Part shown: positions 21,570 through 31,736 of the stretch, piece after piece
Layout: the number at the start of each line of letters is the position of its first letter
Position numbering within the stretch: position 1 is the stretch's first letter
From: Siphonodentalium dalli
Taxonomy: Eukaryota > Mollusca > Scaphopoda > Gadilida > Siphonodentaliidae
NCBI GenBank assembly: GCA_032622095.1
Contig: CP136065.1
Location: 35,994,732 to 36,058,731 of the forward strand
DNA length: 64,000 bases
Reading direction: 5' to 3'
Translations under genes and position numbers: made by a program
The notes under the pieces: generated by a model
The model's database searches: none
Seen by the model: the letters and a program-made list of their open reading frames with translations, nothing else
What the model was told of the DNA's origin: nothing

Positions 21570-22920
21570 CATCCTGATGGGGTGATAAATCCTATCTTCA
21601 AAGGGTTCGGAGACCCTAATTTACCCGAATCATATATAGAGGAATCACCCTTCTAAGTTGTTTTGCTAAACAGTTATTAATAATCGAATATCGTAATTTG
21701 CGGAAGACAATGACTTGATAACATTCAAACAGGTTTTCGTAAGGGTGACTCAACAATAGATGATATATTCTACATGCTCTGATAAACGTATACCGGCAGA
21801 GCGGACGAAATTTATATTGACTTCCGCAAAGCATTTGATATACACTGTATGGAGAGATGCTCTATGGATGAAACTTATGCAAGCAAATATATACACGGTA
21901 AGACACTATACATGTAATACGAAGCAGATACGACAATATCAAATTATGTGTGGAAAATAATAATTAGCTATCAGACTTGTTTATCAGCCAGATAGGATTG
22001 TGTCAGGGTACGTTCATACACTGGCAAGTTTGCACGGTATGGTTTGCAGGCATTGCGTCGTAGAAAACCATATGATGCCAGAAGATGAACAGAAACATGC
22101 ATATAAAATGCACCTGTACCACAATAAAATCCCTGTAGTTCCATCTGTAGCGATGATACCGGAATTTGCCTGTAAATAGCATGCAATTATCTCGCAAGAA
22201 TCAATCATACAGGTATTCGAAGGTAATTGACAGTAGCACCGTTGCAAGTGGAATTACAGAAATCTTACTTCTCTTGTCGTTCCCTTTGGTAAATATGCAT
22301 GTTATATGCATGTTTCATTTCATATTCTGGCACCATGTGGTTTTTTATTACGAAATTCCTGAAATAATACAAAACTTGCCAGCGCATGAACGTATCCTCA
22401 AGGTGGACTAATGTTATGTTCTTTGCTTGGGAACGATATATACAAAGATTCTGAGCGACTGCGCAATCTCAAACTTGAAATATTTTTTTGAGAAATATTT
22501 TGAACAAATATATTGGCTGTTTTATAAACATATTGTGTAAATTTGCGTTTATTATACGCAGACGATACCGTGATCCTCTCAGACTCAGAGGACCATATGT
22601 GTATCGTGCACTTTTATCATTCGCAGATTATGCCGGGGTATGAAATCGCCAAGCTAATACAAAGCAAACGAAAATGTTAATGTTAATGACAAATTGTCAA
22701 AGAACTTACCAATGTTCACATATCGGGGTCGTGAAATACAAATTCTACAGGAGTTTAAGTACCTTGGTGTTAAATTCTTTTACAATGGTAGATTTTGTCA
22801 GTTGATTGAGCAGACTCAGAATACAACAACGAGAGCCATGTACGACTTTTTGAATAGAGCACGAAAGCTGCATCTAGATATTATGTTTAAATTCCGATCA
22901 TTCCGATTTCTCTAGTCAAA
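21570..22920 (+). pseudogene. Non-LTR retrotransposon reverse transcriptase remnant, split by a MITE
   Basis: Translated pieces in shifting frames give GVINPIFKGFGDPNLPES (near 21577), YRGITLLSCFAKQLL (near 21637), QTGFRKGDSTIDDIF (near 21730), a DFRKAFD motif (near 21820), then, beyond an inserted MITE (22003-22400), LYADDTVILSDSED (near 22550) and an EFKYLGVKFFYNGRF thumb segment (22745-22790). These are the ordered fingers, palm (including the YADD box) and thumb motifs of a LINE reverse transcriptase. Stops and frameshifts are numerous. The first part also lies in the second duplicate, so its insertion predates the duplication. Confidence 0.85.
22003..22400. mobile_element. Harbinger-like MITE inserted in the LINE remnant (392 bp)
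   Basis: The termini are GGGTACGTTCATACACTGGC at 22006 and the complement of GGATACGTTCATGCGCTGGC ending at 22397. TCA flanks both sides (22003-22005, 22398-22400). It separates RT motif blocks that read through otherwise in order. This is the most complete member of the family in the window. Confidence 0.8.
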
Positions 22921-23279
22921 GAAACGCTGCCCTATAAGTAAATATGGAAAGCGCATGGCAGAATCAGTCACTGTTGAGCACGGCAGATATCAATGTGAAA
23001 TTAATAGAACACACCAGTTGGGGTGTACCTAAAATGCTGATCAGGAATTTCTCGATTTCAGATTAACTCAATTATAACGACGATCGTGGGTTGTGCAAAT
23101 GACACGTAATAACAACAATAACTAGAGGTCAGATTCCATGGAATCAGATATACTTCCATGGTATTCCATCCCACCCCATGTGAGTGTTATGCGTATATGT
23201 GTGTTCCTCTTCGTGCGAATGCATATGGGTGCCTTACGATCCGATGGTTCACTTGCATTGACATTTCTAAATTTAATAT
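22921..23279. other. Non-coding spacer
   Basis: No gene or conserved signal is recognised. Confidence 0.4.
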
Positions 23280-23690
23280 ATATTTTGGTACTTCTGTCTG
23301 TCTGTTTGTTTGTCTGTCAGCTACGGCCGGGAAAACTGCTGGATGGATTTTGACGAAATCTGATAAATGTGGGTACTTTTGTCCAGGAAGTGATTTGGAC
23401 GGGTCGAATCGTGACCCCCGACATGACATTGGTCTTCAAAAAGGTCAATCGAAGGTCAAATCGGGTAAAACAGACGTATTTCCACGAAATTCGATAGCTA
23501 GGGTAACTTTTGTCCGGGGAGTCTTTTGGGCGGGTCAAGTCGTGACCCCGACCTGACATTGACCTTCGAAATGATCAGTTCAAGGTCAAATCTGGTAATA
23601 CGAACGGATTTCGACGAAATTTGATACCTAGGAAAACTTTTGTCCGGGGAGTGTTTTGGACAGGTCAAATCGTGACAATAGGTTAATTTG
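23280..23690. repeat. ~130-bp tandem repeat cluster (mobile family, copy 2)
   Basis: The same leader (GTCTGTCTGTTTGTTTGTC, then AGCTACGGCCGGGAAAACTG) and three ~131-bp units (starts near 23377, 23509, 23639) as at 4140-4650. The two loci differ in copy-specific substitutions, so they dispersed before some of the unit divergence. Confidence 0.78.
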
Positions 23691-24560
23691 ACAGTAGAGC
23701 GGACATACCTATATAGTATATCGGTGAGCATATTCATGCATTTGCCTTGCTTCTTGATAAGTCAGTTTGAATTTGCGTCATGAATAGAGGGTTTTTAATT
23801 TGAGTAATATATATCACCCGTTACAACGTTATACGCTTAAAGGGTTAAACCGTTCAATATAAATTATTAAGAAGTGTACTAATCTTGCGTTTAGATACTA
23901 CTTATCACATCCACTCAACGAAAAGTTTTTATCTCAATATACGATTTTCGGAGTAATTTTCCCCATTTGATCTTCGGTGGAATTTTCCAAATCTGAACCC
24001 ACCCGACACAAACACTCCCTTGAGCAGGTTGCGTTTATAGTAGAGAGGTCAAATTTTGGAGGCATACCTACAGTATACCGGCTTAGGTACCACCGCATTA
24101 AACTCGCTCCTAGATTAGCCCGTTTGGATTTGGGGCTAAAAATCGGCTAGTGATAGACTACAGAAGGCTACATATTTATGATATATAGCGTTGTCACGAG
24201 TAAACCGTTCCATCTAAAAATTAGAAAATCGCCCTCTGGATGCGCGTGAACACTAGCCATCAGATGTACACGTCTAAAAAAATTATCTCGATGTTTGAAT
24301 TTTCCCCCCTTTGCAATTTTCGTGGAATTTTCCTCATGTCTCAACCCACACTGACACGCATTCTCCGTTGGGCATGTTACATTTATAGTATAGCCGTCAA
24401 ACTTCTGTGACGTACATAAAGTATGTCAACGTACATGCTACCACATTATCTTGCTCTTTAACAAGCCGGTTTGGATTTGGCGGGAAAAGTAGTTGCAATA
24501 ATTCCGTACACCGTAACGCGGAAAGTACTGGGTAAAAACATTTTTAAGCGGTATATTCGA
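23691..24560. repeat. Diverged ~330-bp tandem repeats, about 2.5 units
   Basis: Blocks such as TTATAGTA(GAGAGGTC / TAGCCGTC), GGTTTGGATTTGG, AAACCGTTC and CGGTGGAATTTTCC (or CGTGGAATTTTCC) recur at about 330-350 bp spacing in the same order. Divergence is high. Confidence 0.6.
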
Positions 24561-25690
24561 GTCCGAATCTCTCGTCCAATTCGGAATATGCAATAACAAA
24601 TTTTGAGCTGTGTACTTATAAAAAAAAAAAAAAAACCTTGGTTTATTCATCCTGGTGTATAGTGTGTCCATTTTTATGACCAACTTCACTCATGGAATGC
24701 GCATACCTTAATAGACTACTTTCGTTAAGAATTTTTTTTTTTTCGAAACATATGCCCCTACCCCAATGTATAAATATATGACCGACCCTGTCCAGTTTTT
24801 GTTTTCGCAATGAACTGACAACTACCAAGAGGACTGCGAAAACCGAATTCGGTTATCTACAATGATACAAAAGAACAGCTGAGTACAACCAATTTGAGGT
24901 TTGCCTATTTATGGGCGGTAACTCCTCAGGAAAAGCTCGGACACAAGTTTTGATGCCGTTGGTCTGTAGGGCATATCGAGTTGTGCATACGGTCCAATTT
25001 TCGATGCTCTGCTCCTTATAATTTCCGAGATAATACACTGACATGTTTTCGTATAAAGGGAGATAACTCTGCGAAGAAAGCGCGGACAATATTCGCCATG
25101 CGTCTAAGGCACAGAACTCATTAACCCCAACATAAGTACCAACTTTCGGTTCGATACTCCCCATATGTTCAGATATTAAGGCGTTGCAAAAGTGTCGAGT
25201 ATAATAATAATAATAATAATAGTGAAAAATATTTTTATTTTTTTATTTCATTCCGTGGCGAAGCGCTCTGGCGACATCGCGATACCTTCATTTTCAGTAT
25301 CCCTTAGATGCCTACGTTCCCTAGATATTTCACGGTCCTCCTCCAATTAGTTTCTGAGTATTTTCAATAAAACGGAAAACGGCCCCAATAGAAAAACAAT
25401 ATACTTCCTTGGTTACACCATGGAAGTATAATAATGACCAGTTTTATATAGCGATTAACCAATTACTTGCTCTAACACGCTTGGTACAATATTACTCCGA
25501 TACTCAGTATGACAACCTGACTGGTACTCTTTTAACGCATGAGTGATGCGAAGTCGACACAGTACGAGCGACCTTGCTCAAGGGTCCCAACTTGGCGCGT
25601 GTTTTGAAACAGCGTGCAATCCGACAATTGCATGCACGTCGCTCAAAGCGGCCAAGCCACTGCTATGTGGCTAATGATATTTTTCGAGCG
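24561..25690. other. Spacer left of the long-inverted-repeat transposon
   Basis: Contains an A tract near 24620 and an (ATA)n run at 25200-25222. A 103-aa minus frame at 24853-25164 has no recognisable domain. Because the transposon's true left end is unresolved, the last ~100 bp could still belong to it. Confidence 0.4.
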
Positions 25691-25711
25691 TCGGTCGCCA
25701 AACCCCGAAAT

Positions 25712-26184
25712 TCACGGATGCGTGTTTTGGCGTATAAAGTTTTTTTCTCTGCGGATTTTGTTAATTCAGGCATCCGACATCAATATTTTTATCGGCTGGC
25801 CATCTGTCAGCCGTGAGCAATTTTTTTTATAGCGACCTAAAAAGTATACCCCTCCCCAATTTGTTCCCACAGTTACTTGGAATTTGTTGCAAATTCACAT
25901 GACTAATCTAGTAAAATGTATACAAATGTATATATTTTCATGAAGCTAAGCCATAATGACACTATTTCGGGCCAAAATTGAAACTCACCATCCAAGATGG
26001 CTACCAAAATGGCCACCGGAAGTTAAAATATGACATTTTTTCACAAATATCTTCTAGATCAGTTCATGCTGTTTGGAACTGGTTGAGTAATATGACTTTA
26101 TTTTGTATTCTGTATATTAACTGATCATTGGATCAATTAAATATGCAATTATTGGGGTCCTACCCGCTTGTGATCCCTCAAAAA
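25712..26184 (+). repeat. Left terminal inverted repeat of the PIN/CXC element
   Basis: Runs from TCACGGATGCG to TGATCCCTCAAAA. It matches the reverse complement of 31737-32219 over its whole length, with roughly nine in ten bases conserved by eye. It contains CCAAGATGG and AAAATGGCC words near 25991-26015. Confidence 0.9.
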
Positions 26185-26721
26185 TTCGATTTTACAGAAC
26201 GCGGTATAAAATTTCACAAAAAATCACAACTCGGATTCTAGACATATTTCAACAAGAAATGAACAGAAGGTTGCAATTAAGTAAGGCATACCATTACCTA
26301 TTAATATTCCAACTCACTGGAACCCAAATTCTTACTTTGGCTCAAAATGGCCGCCAAAATATGGAAAATAGTAAACATTGCCCTAGGGTGTCTTGCAATC
26401 GCTCACAAGTTGCGGTTGATGTAAAAAAAATGACTATCATGATTTCTATACATTGAATACTAACAATCTTTAATTTCAAGTACCAACGACAATAATTGAA
26501 TCCAAAATGGCAGTCAAAATGTTGACAAAATGGGCGGAAAAAGTCGTTTGATATCATACTTAACACATCACTCAAACAGGAACTAAATTTTGACCGAAAT
26601 ATGTAGCATTAGATTGATGTCTTTCGTTTGCCGAAAATAAGTAGTACTGCAGTATTGCTACAAATTGCAGGCAGAGTTGTAGAAGAAATGTACATGAACA
26701 AGTAGCCCAATTACTGAAACC
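26185..26721. other. 3' non-coding part of the PIN/CXC element
   Basis: Lies between the left inverted repeat and the CXC frame. It holds further AAAATGGC-type words (CAAAATGGCCGCC near 26342, CCAAAATGGCAG near 26503, AAAATGGGCGG near 26527). No frame is supported. Confidence 0.5.
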
Positions 26722-26970
26722 CTATACTGAACTACGTGTTGTGTCTGTATCTGCTTCGTTCAACTGAGCTGCTCTGCCATCTGTCCCCGAATGCGTCTGT
26801 TCATTACAACACTCAATTGTTGCATTACAAGCACAAAATATTGTGCATGCCAATCGAGAAGATCTACACCCGCACCTGTTAGTTTTGCAAGGCTGTGTTC
26901 TCGAACAGGAACACCGAACCAAGCGCAAAACCGTTTCGGGGGCAACCAGTACACCAGTTGGAAGAGTCAC
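26722..26970 (-). CDS. C-terminal tesmin/TSO1-like CXC domain of the element's megaprotein (fragment)
   Basis: The frame contains a dense Cys cluster, CSCSRTQPCKTNRCGC followed by CTIFCAC and CC (residues about 21-58). This is the pattern of the tesmin/TSO1-like CXC (CRC) DNA-binding domain, which coordinates zinc. The segment before it (SPVTLPTGVLVAPETVLRLV) is in frame with sequence reaching back towards 27030 apart from one TAA. It is therefore the tail of the same protein as 26993-28777, separated by a C-tract frameshift and a stop. The apparent Met start at 26970 is internal. In the parent protein the domain probably binds the element's own ends, which is inference. Confidence 0.75.
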   Translation of the reverse strand: MTLPTGVLVAPETVLRLVRCSCSRTQPCKTNRCGCRSSRLACTIFCACNATIECCNEQTHSGTDGRAAQLNEADTDTTRSSV

Positions 26971-26992
26971 GGGTGATAAACATTTTTAAATT

Positions 26993-28777
26993 TCATCCTT
27001 GATAAAACCAAAATGTGTAGCATCCAATTGTGGGGGGGGGGATGAGGTCTAAAGCGTGTTTCCAAATGCACACTTGGAAATGTGCGCGTTTGATGTTCTC
27101 TGTGAATGCTTCGGTGGTTGGAGATAGGCTACACAGACTAGGAACTGTGGTAGCGCCCTTCTTCCATATCTTCGATGTCCAAACACTAATTCGCGCTTCA
27201 GACATGGTGTTTTTGTCTTTGCAACCGTAGCATGAACACATGGATTGAGTAGCTTGGTTGAGTACCTCAGACCACGGGGCATTAACGTCACCAACGGAGG
27301 CTAGTGAGTTTTCACCGAATTTTAATACTTTTAACGTGCGACCTTTGCCAATTCCAAAACAGCATCCAACTGTGTCGCATCCAGAGATGCCATGAGCCGC
27401 AAGCAAGTCTGGGATAATACCTCTATGCTTATCAACAGTTGCTGCGATATCAACAACCGATTTTCCTTTTATGGGAGATTCCATGAAGATATTGCATGAC
27501 ACATTTTGGTCCAGATAGTAATGCAGAAGCAACGCGTATACACCAGTGTCATCTGCAAGAACTATGACATTGGCATGGTCAGGTGCAGTCTGAAGAGCTT
27601 GTTGTACAATAATGTTATCAGCTTCTTCGTGCTCATTTGCCATGTCATGCCTGTCAATAACGACACCCTTGTTTATTTCAAATGGAACAGCATTTTGGCC
27701 AGTTACAAACAACGCATGTTGCCAGGTGTTGTCAACAGCGAACTGTTTGTCACATCTAAATTCATTCACAATAATGTCAATCAACTGTTTGTTATTTTCA
27801 GTTACAGTCAGGACCAATTTCTGAGATGGTAGTGAGGACTTTGCAGTCAACGTAAATTTCCTGCAACAAGCCTCGCCACTTCTCTTAGCTCTAGTGGTAC
27901 ACTTAGTACTGAAGTCTTTGTACCTGTCAAATACAAGGAATGTGTCTCCAGATATGAGTCTCTGCTTCACTTGTTGCTGAAATTTCTTAACATAATATTT
28001 TACTGTTGGGGGACAGAATTTGCTGGGAGCAGGCCAATGTGGTATCCACAGTAGCGCACAACCATCTATTATTATGCAAGATGACGCATTTCTCTTTGAC
28101 GTCTTCACAGATGAAATCATAACTGCAGTTTGTGATTTCAGATCGGACTTAGATTTTGATATTCGCATATCACCGTTCTCATTGAAAAGAGTTGTCGGAA
28201 TTGGGGACAATTCATATGATAGTATGTCATTTATTCTAACGTCTCTAGAGCTAGCTTGAAGTCCCATTACCCGTGAGTAAATAAGATTGCTGTCAAAGGT
28301 TTTGTTGTCACCCAACTTGACTGACTTTTTCATAACTGCCATTGTTTCAACGAGCATTGATATCTTATCATAAAACCCACTCGGGAGTTTGTTCACAAAA
28401 TCATTCAATGTTTGCCGGCCAAGTGATAAGGTCATGTCCAAATTTACATTTTTGGTAGTATTCTGACCACTGACTACGTTTACTATTGCATCAGGGTGTT
28501 GTGTGGGGTATAGTGGGTGTATGACCGTTGCGAGTTTGTTCCTGATACCCTCACGATCTGCGTGATCAGCAGCAATTCGCGCCTTCATCTCCTCTTTGTG
28601 TTCAAGCAATGCCTGCGCCGTGACATCGGACTCTCTCCACTGAGCGACACCATTGATAAGTTGGCCGCAGCTATGGAGGCTTAAAGCCCACACTTTCAAG
28701 GTTTCTGGTTTCAATGTAATGCCTATAATGCCTGACTTACCATGGCCGTGACGCATGCATGTGGTTTCAATAAACAT
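26993..28777 (-). CDS. Middle part of the megaprotein with FEN/XPG-like PIN nuclease signature (594 aa)
   Basis: Acidic motifs appear in the order of a FEN1/XPG-type PIN domain: IIIDGCALLW (D238), LVFDRY (D284) followed by a basic TRAKRSGEA stretch, HEEAD (E384, E385, D387), LADDTGVY (D409, D410), GCDT (D468) and GIGKGRTLKVL (475-485), the last resembling the helix-hairpin-helix after the final acid. All expected acids are present. The N-terminal region (HGKSGIIGITLKPETLKVWA, residues 12-31) belongs to a large uncharacterised family recurrent in invertebrate genomes. The frame ends abnormally: a run of C near 27030-27040 shifts the frame into a premature stop, while the original frame continues into the CXC domain. 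The Met at 28777 is probably internal, with the true protein continuing upstream into 28723-31209. Confidence 0.72.
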   Translation of the reverse strand: MFIETTCMRHGHGKSGIIGITLKPETLKVWALSLHSCGQLINGVAQWRESDVTAQALLEHKEEMKARIAADHADREGIRNKLATVIHPLYPTQHPDAIVNVVSGQNTTKNVNLDMTLSLGRQTLNDFVNKLPSGFYDKISMLVETMAVMKKSVKLGDNKTFDSNLIYSRVMGLQASSRDVRINDILSYELSPIPTTLFNENGDMRISKSKSDLKSQTAVMISSVKTSKRNASSCIIIDGCALLWIPHWPAPSKFCPPTVKYYVKKFQQQVKQRLISGDTFLVFDRYKDFSTKCTTRAKRSGEACCRKFTLTAKSSLPSQKLVLTVTENNKQLIDIIVNEFRCDKQFAVDNTWQHALFVTGQNAVPFEINKGVVIDRHDMANEHEEADNIIVQQALQTAPDHANVIVLADDTGVYALLLHYYLDQNVSCNIFMESPIKGKSVVDIAATVDKHRGIIPDLLAAHGISGCDTVGCCFGIGKGRTLKVLKFGENSLASVGDVNAPWSEVLNQATQSMCSCYGCKDKNTMSEARISVWTSKIWKKGATTVPSLCSLSPTTEAFTENIKRAHFQVCIWKHALDLIPPPTIGCYTFWFYQG

Positions 28778-31209
28778 ATCGCTCTATATGCCGTCCCAAA
28801 CCCATCAACGTGCCTCATTACACGAGACCCTTTCAAAAAGTGTTGTAGAACTTCTGATGGTACTCTTTGCATCTCTCTCAAGTAGTATACGCCGTACCTA
28901 GCATAGTTCACGTGACCCGATGCAAAGAAATATGGCAACATTTGTTTCACCGCTACCAAGTGTAATGGCCAGTCGCCTTCACGCTCAGCTCCAATGTACA
29001 TCATCATGATAAAAACGGGCCTTATAAAGCAGTCCACACATGCCTTGCAAGTCTTGCTGCGTTCAGACAAGTCCTCTAATATCTCATTCAAATCTTCAGG
29101 ACAGACAACGTTCTCCCGAGCTAAGATGTCTCTCAGCAACTCTTCGGCCAACAATCGGAATGCACGTACGTTCATGGGAAACTTCTTGCCAGTCATCATC
29201 TTAGATACACCACCGAATACTGACTCAAGAATTTCTGATAACCCTGTATTGTCCATCAATGTGCCGACAGCACCGACGAAGCTCATAAGCATATGCATGC
29301 CTCCTAACCGGGGTATGATGGTTTTCAATTTATCCGGATCAGACCAAAGAACATTCAATGCCACTGTATACAGCTGTTGATCAGCTGTGAATAGCGTGAA
29401 CTTCTGCCCAGTCAACTTAGTTAGACGTAGTGCTTCTAACATGGCGGTGAAAATTGTTTCCGGATCAGCCGGGGGCATATCAATCAATGGTAGATATACC
29501 GCCTTCGTCGCCGGTTGTGGTGACTGGCCACTCTGGCGAGATAATCTGGTATTGTAACCGTTAAACTCCGGACAGTCAGCATGTTTTATGACGTCTTTCA
29601 GAAACCCAAAATCACTTTCCAATGCCCTTCGCTCTGCAATAGCCATGCGTGCCAAGACCTTGAGCTGAGGTACGTCATTTCGAATACATTGAGCGGGAAT
29701 GTCGGGCTTTTTAGATCCGTCAAACGTGGACGCTTCAACATTGTAATCAATGGGTTTAGACATATCATGCTTACTAACTCTCGGTATCATTGGGGGGATA
29801 GGTTCCGCTTTCGTGTTAGGCTGTGTCATCAAGACCGCCAATGAGTGTGTACTGAGCTTGCCATTCTGGGAAGATATATCAGCTTCAAAGTTATCGACTA
29901 CGAACTGTATCAACCCATCTTCCGAACTGGTGACTGTAGTTAGATTGTTACTCTTAGAGGCCAATACCGCTGCCGATTTTTTAAACCGCAACAGCTCATC
30001 GTATGTGCAAATGACACCGAAGTCATGCATTGATTTGACCAACTCCTTGGAATCGCGAAGCATTACTGCTAAACTTAATTGCAACGGTGTAGGCACCCCT
30101 TTGATTGCAGAAGTAATCATGTTACCTATCATCAGCGCCGGGAGAGTATTGTCAAGTTTTGGCGACAGGCGGCCAAGAAAGTCTAAGACAGTTTGACTTG
30201 TATACTCGAAAAGTTTATTTTTATCTAACCTGGGCTCATAATTGTTTCCATCGATTTCAATGTCTTCGACCTCCTTAGAAACTGCTGTTCGCAGAGTTTT
30301 CATGGCTGCGGGGACATCATCATCAATATCACTGACAATCCTCACGAGAGAACCTACTCGAGATCGCATTGCAACTATTGTCGCGATTGATGGTGAACTA
30401 AGAAGCAGAAATTCTTCGCCAAATAGCTCTGTTAATTTGGAGACAAGTAGTCTCCGTGACAAAAATCTTCCGCCATGTTGAACATACTTCTCATATAACT
30501 CAACAGAGCTCCAACTAAGAGAACTATTGCTTCTCATTAAATCTACCACAGCTTGAAGAGGCGGTTCGATATCAGGTAGTGCCATGGATATTGTGGCATA
30601 TTTTGTGGCTGCTTGTAACGCTCGTTCTCCCATGAATGACTGACGGCAATCGGAGTGATATCGAGCGTCTGCTGCGTGTAAGTCTCTTACGGCTCGACTT
30701 ATTCGGACCCGGACTTCGTCGGACCATTTGTCAGCACGTTCGTCGCACTTGCTGAGAATATCCTCTTTTGGAGTCATACCACCATGTGTAAGTTGGGTTT
30801 GTCGGAAGATGTATGCAGGCCTCCACCTAGAAGGATTTTTCTTATCTTTTTCCACTTTACATTTTAGCCCCCAAAACACACAATCTTTCATGATGCTACC
30901 GACGTATGAACGCCTGGTCATTTTCTTAGGTGCTGCGTTGTCAGGTTGTTCCACATTGGAACCGCGCTTTTGTTTGGCTTTTGCCACTGTTTTCGGGTGT
31001 ATGTACTTATCTATACACTCCCTATGAGCATCAAGTGAAGTATTGTTGTCGGCCTCGAATTTTGGGCGCAAATCAAGGTGAAGTCCGTCACCATATATCT
31101 CGCTGCTGGTAATGACCTTTTGAATTCTTGTGGCCAAAACCTTAACAAAGCGATTCCCGCTCGAATCAGAGCACTCATAAATATCTGCAAAGTAGCACCT
31201 CTGCGACAT
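28723..31209 (-). CDS. N-terminal part of the megaprotein, uncharacterised (828 aa)
   Basis: The Met at 31209 is the first after an in-frame TGA. Residues 59-190 contain Cys/His pairs (HREC 62-65, C110-C117, C155, ARYHSDC 182-188) that could form one or two zinc-binding modules; the ARYHxxC pattern recurs in this uncharacterised animal family. The C-terminal half has family-like blocks FTADQQLY (607-614), IPRLGGMHMLMSFVGAVGTL (632-651) and NYARYGVYYL (768-777). No DDE, tyrosine or HUH transposase can be named, although conserved acids at D439, D577 and D610 are candidates. The frame ends after a one-base loss near residue 803. In the frame of the next ORF the sequence then passes a TAG and continues as SDMFIETT, so both ORFs were one gene. 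Confidence 0.68.
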   Translation of the reverse strand: MSQRCYFADIYECSDSSGNRFVKVLATRIQKVITSSEIYGDGLHLDLRPKFEADNNTSLDAHRECIDKYIHPKTVAKAKQKRGSNVEQPDNAAPKKMTRRSYVGSIMKDCVFWGLKCKVEKDKKNPSRWRPAYIFRQTQLTHGGMTPKEDILSKCDERADKWSDEVRVRISRAVRDLHAADARYHSDCRQSFMGERALQAATKYATISMALPDIEPPLQAVVDLMRSNSSLSWSSVELYEKYVQHGGRFLSRRLLVSKLTELFGEEFLLLSSPSIATIVAMRSRVGSLVRIVSDIDDDVPAAMKTLRTAVSKEVEDIEIDGNNYEPRLDKNKLFEYTSQTVLDFLGRLSPKLDNTLPALMIGNMITSAIKGVPTPLQLSLAVMLRDSKELVKSMHDFGVICTYDELLRFKKSAAVLASKSNNLTTVTSSEDGLIQFVVDNFEADISSQNGKLSTHSLAVLMTQPNTKAEPIPPMIPRVSKHDMSKPIDYNVEASTFDGSKKPDIPAQCIRNDVPQLKVLARMAIAERRALESDFGFLKDVIKHADCPEFNGYNTRLSRQSGQSPQPATKAVYLPLIDMPPADPETIFTAMLEALRLTKLTGQKFTLFTADQQLYTVALNVLWSDPDKLKTIIPRLGGMHMLMSFVGAVGTLMDNTGLSEILESVFGGVSKMMTGKKFPMNVRAFRLLAEELLRDILARENVVCPEDLNEILEDLSERSKTCKACVDCFIRPVFIMMMYIGAEREGDWPLHLVAVKQMLPYFFASGHVNYARYGVYYLREMQRVPSEVLQHFLKGSRVMRHVDGFGTAYRAICLLKPHACVTAMVSQAL

Positions 31210-31736
31210 ATCCAGAAAAGTTCCAGAAAAGCCTCAAGGAACAAAACTGAGGAACTTCACTCAGCGAATATCTTAAAACACGAAACAAGTTACTAAATCA
31301 ACAATAAGGCAAGAATGAGTCAAATCAAACTAAACGTGAATACACAATTGGTTTTCAAATATACTCTGCTACTCGCCGCCAGAATACTGATTAAAAACTT
31401 TGAATATCGATTACAAGTAAAAGCACGTGCTCGCCTGTTGAGTGATCAAATGCCACTGAACTGACTGTAATGACAGTTCGGAGCATGCAGTTAATAAAGA
31501 GCGTTCTTTTTAATCTGACTAAAATAGCTATACACATTAACGCTCTTTATTGTCAGATTTCAGGACGGTATGATGTCGAGTTCTAAAATCTAGAGTATAA
31601 TAGTGAATACTATAAGTGTATTAATGATAATATACCTTAATATTTCCATGTTAGTCATGTGAATTTGCAACAAATTCTAAGTAACTGTGAATTTACGTCT
31701 GGGAACAAATTGGGGGGGGGGGGTATACTTTTATAT
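31210..31736. other. 5' non-coding part of the PIN/CXC element
   Basis: Probably holds the promoter. A short inverted pair, TTAATAAAGAGCGTT (31491-31505) and AACGCTCTTTATT (31539-31551), could form a hairpin. 31656-31736 is a partial duplicate of the outer right-repeat segment at 32010-32095, including a poly-G tract (31712-31723). Confidence 0.5.

Larger units (their letters stand above)
17980..21958. repeat. Segmental duplication, copy 1
   Basis: This block matches 60195-64000 in the same orientation and order, including a MITE, a glycosyltransferase-like gene, its minisatellite and a LINE remnant. The copies are nearly identical by eye. Main differences: this copy has about 225 bp (around 18015-18245) that the other lacks, and the gene here lacks 51 coding bases present there. 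Confidence 0.93.

Noticed and set aside
26722..26970. Cys-rich frame as a metallothionein or small toxin-like peptide
   Set aside because: The Cys spacing and adjoining LPTGV...RLVRC segment fit the tesmin/TSO1-like CXC domain at the end of the large protein. There is no signal peptide.
30242..31027. Plus-strand frames opposite the megaprotein gene
   Set aside because: Antisense shadows of a well-supported minus-strand coding region with family-like motifs.
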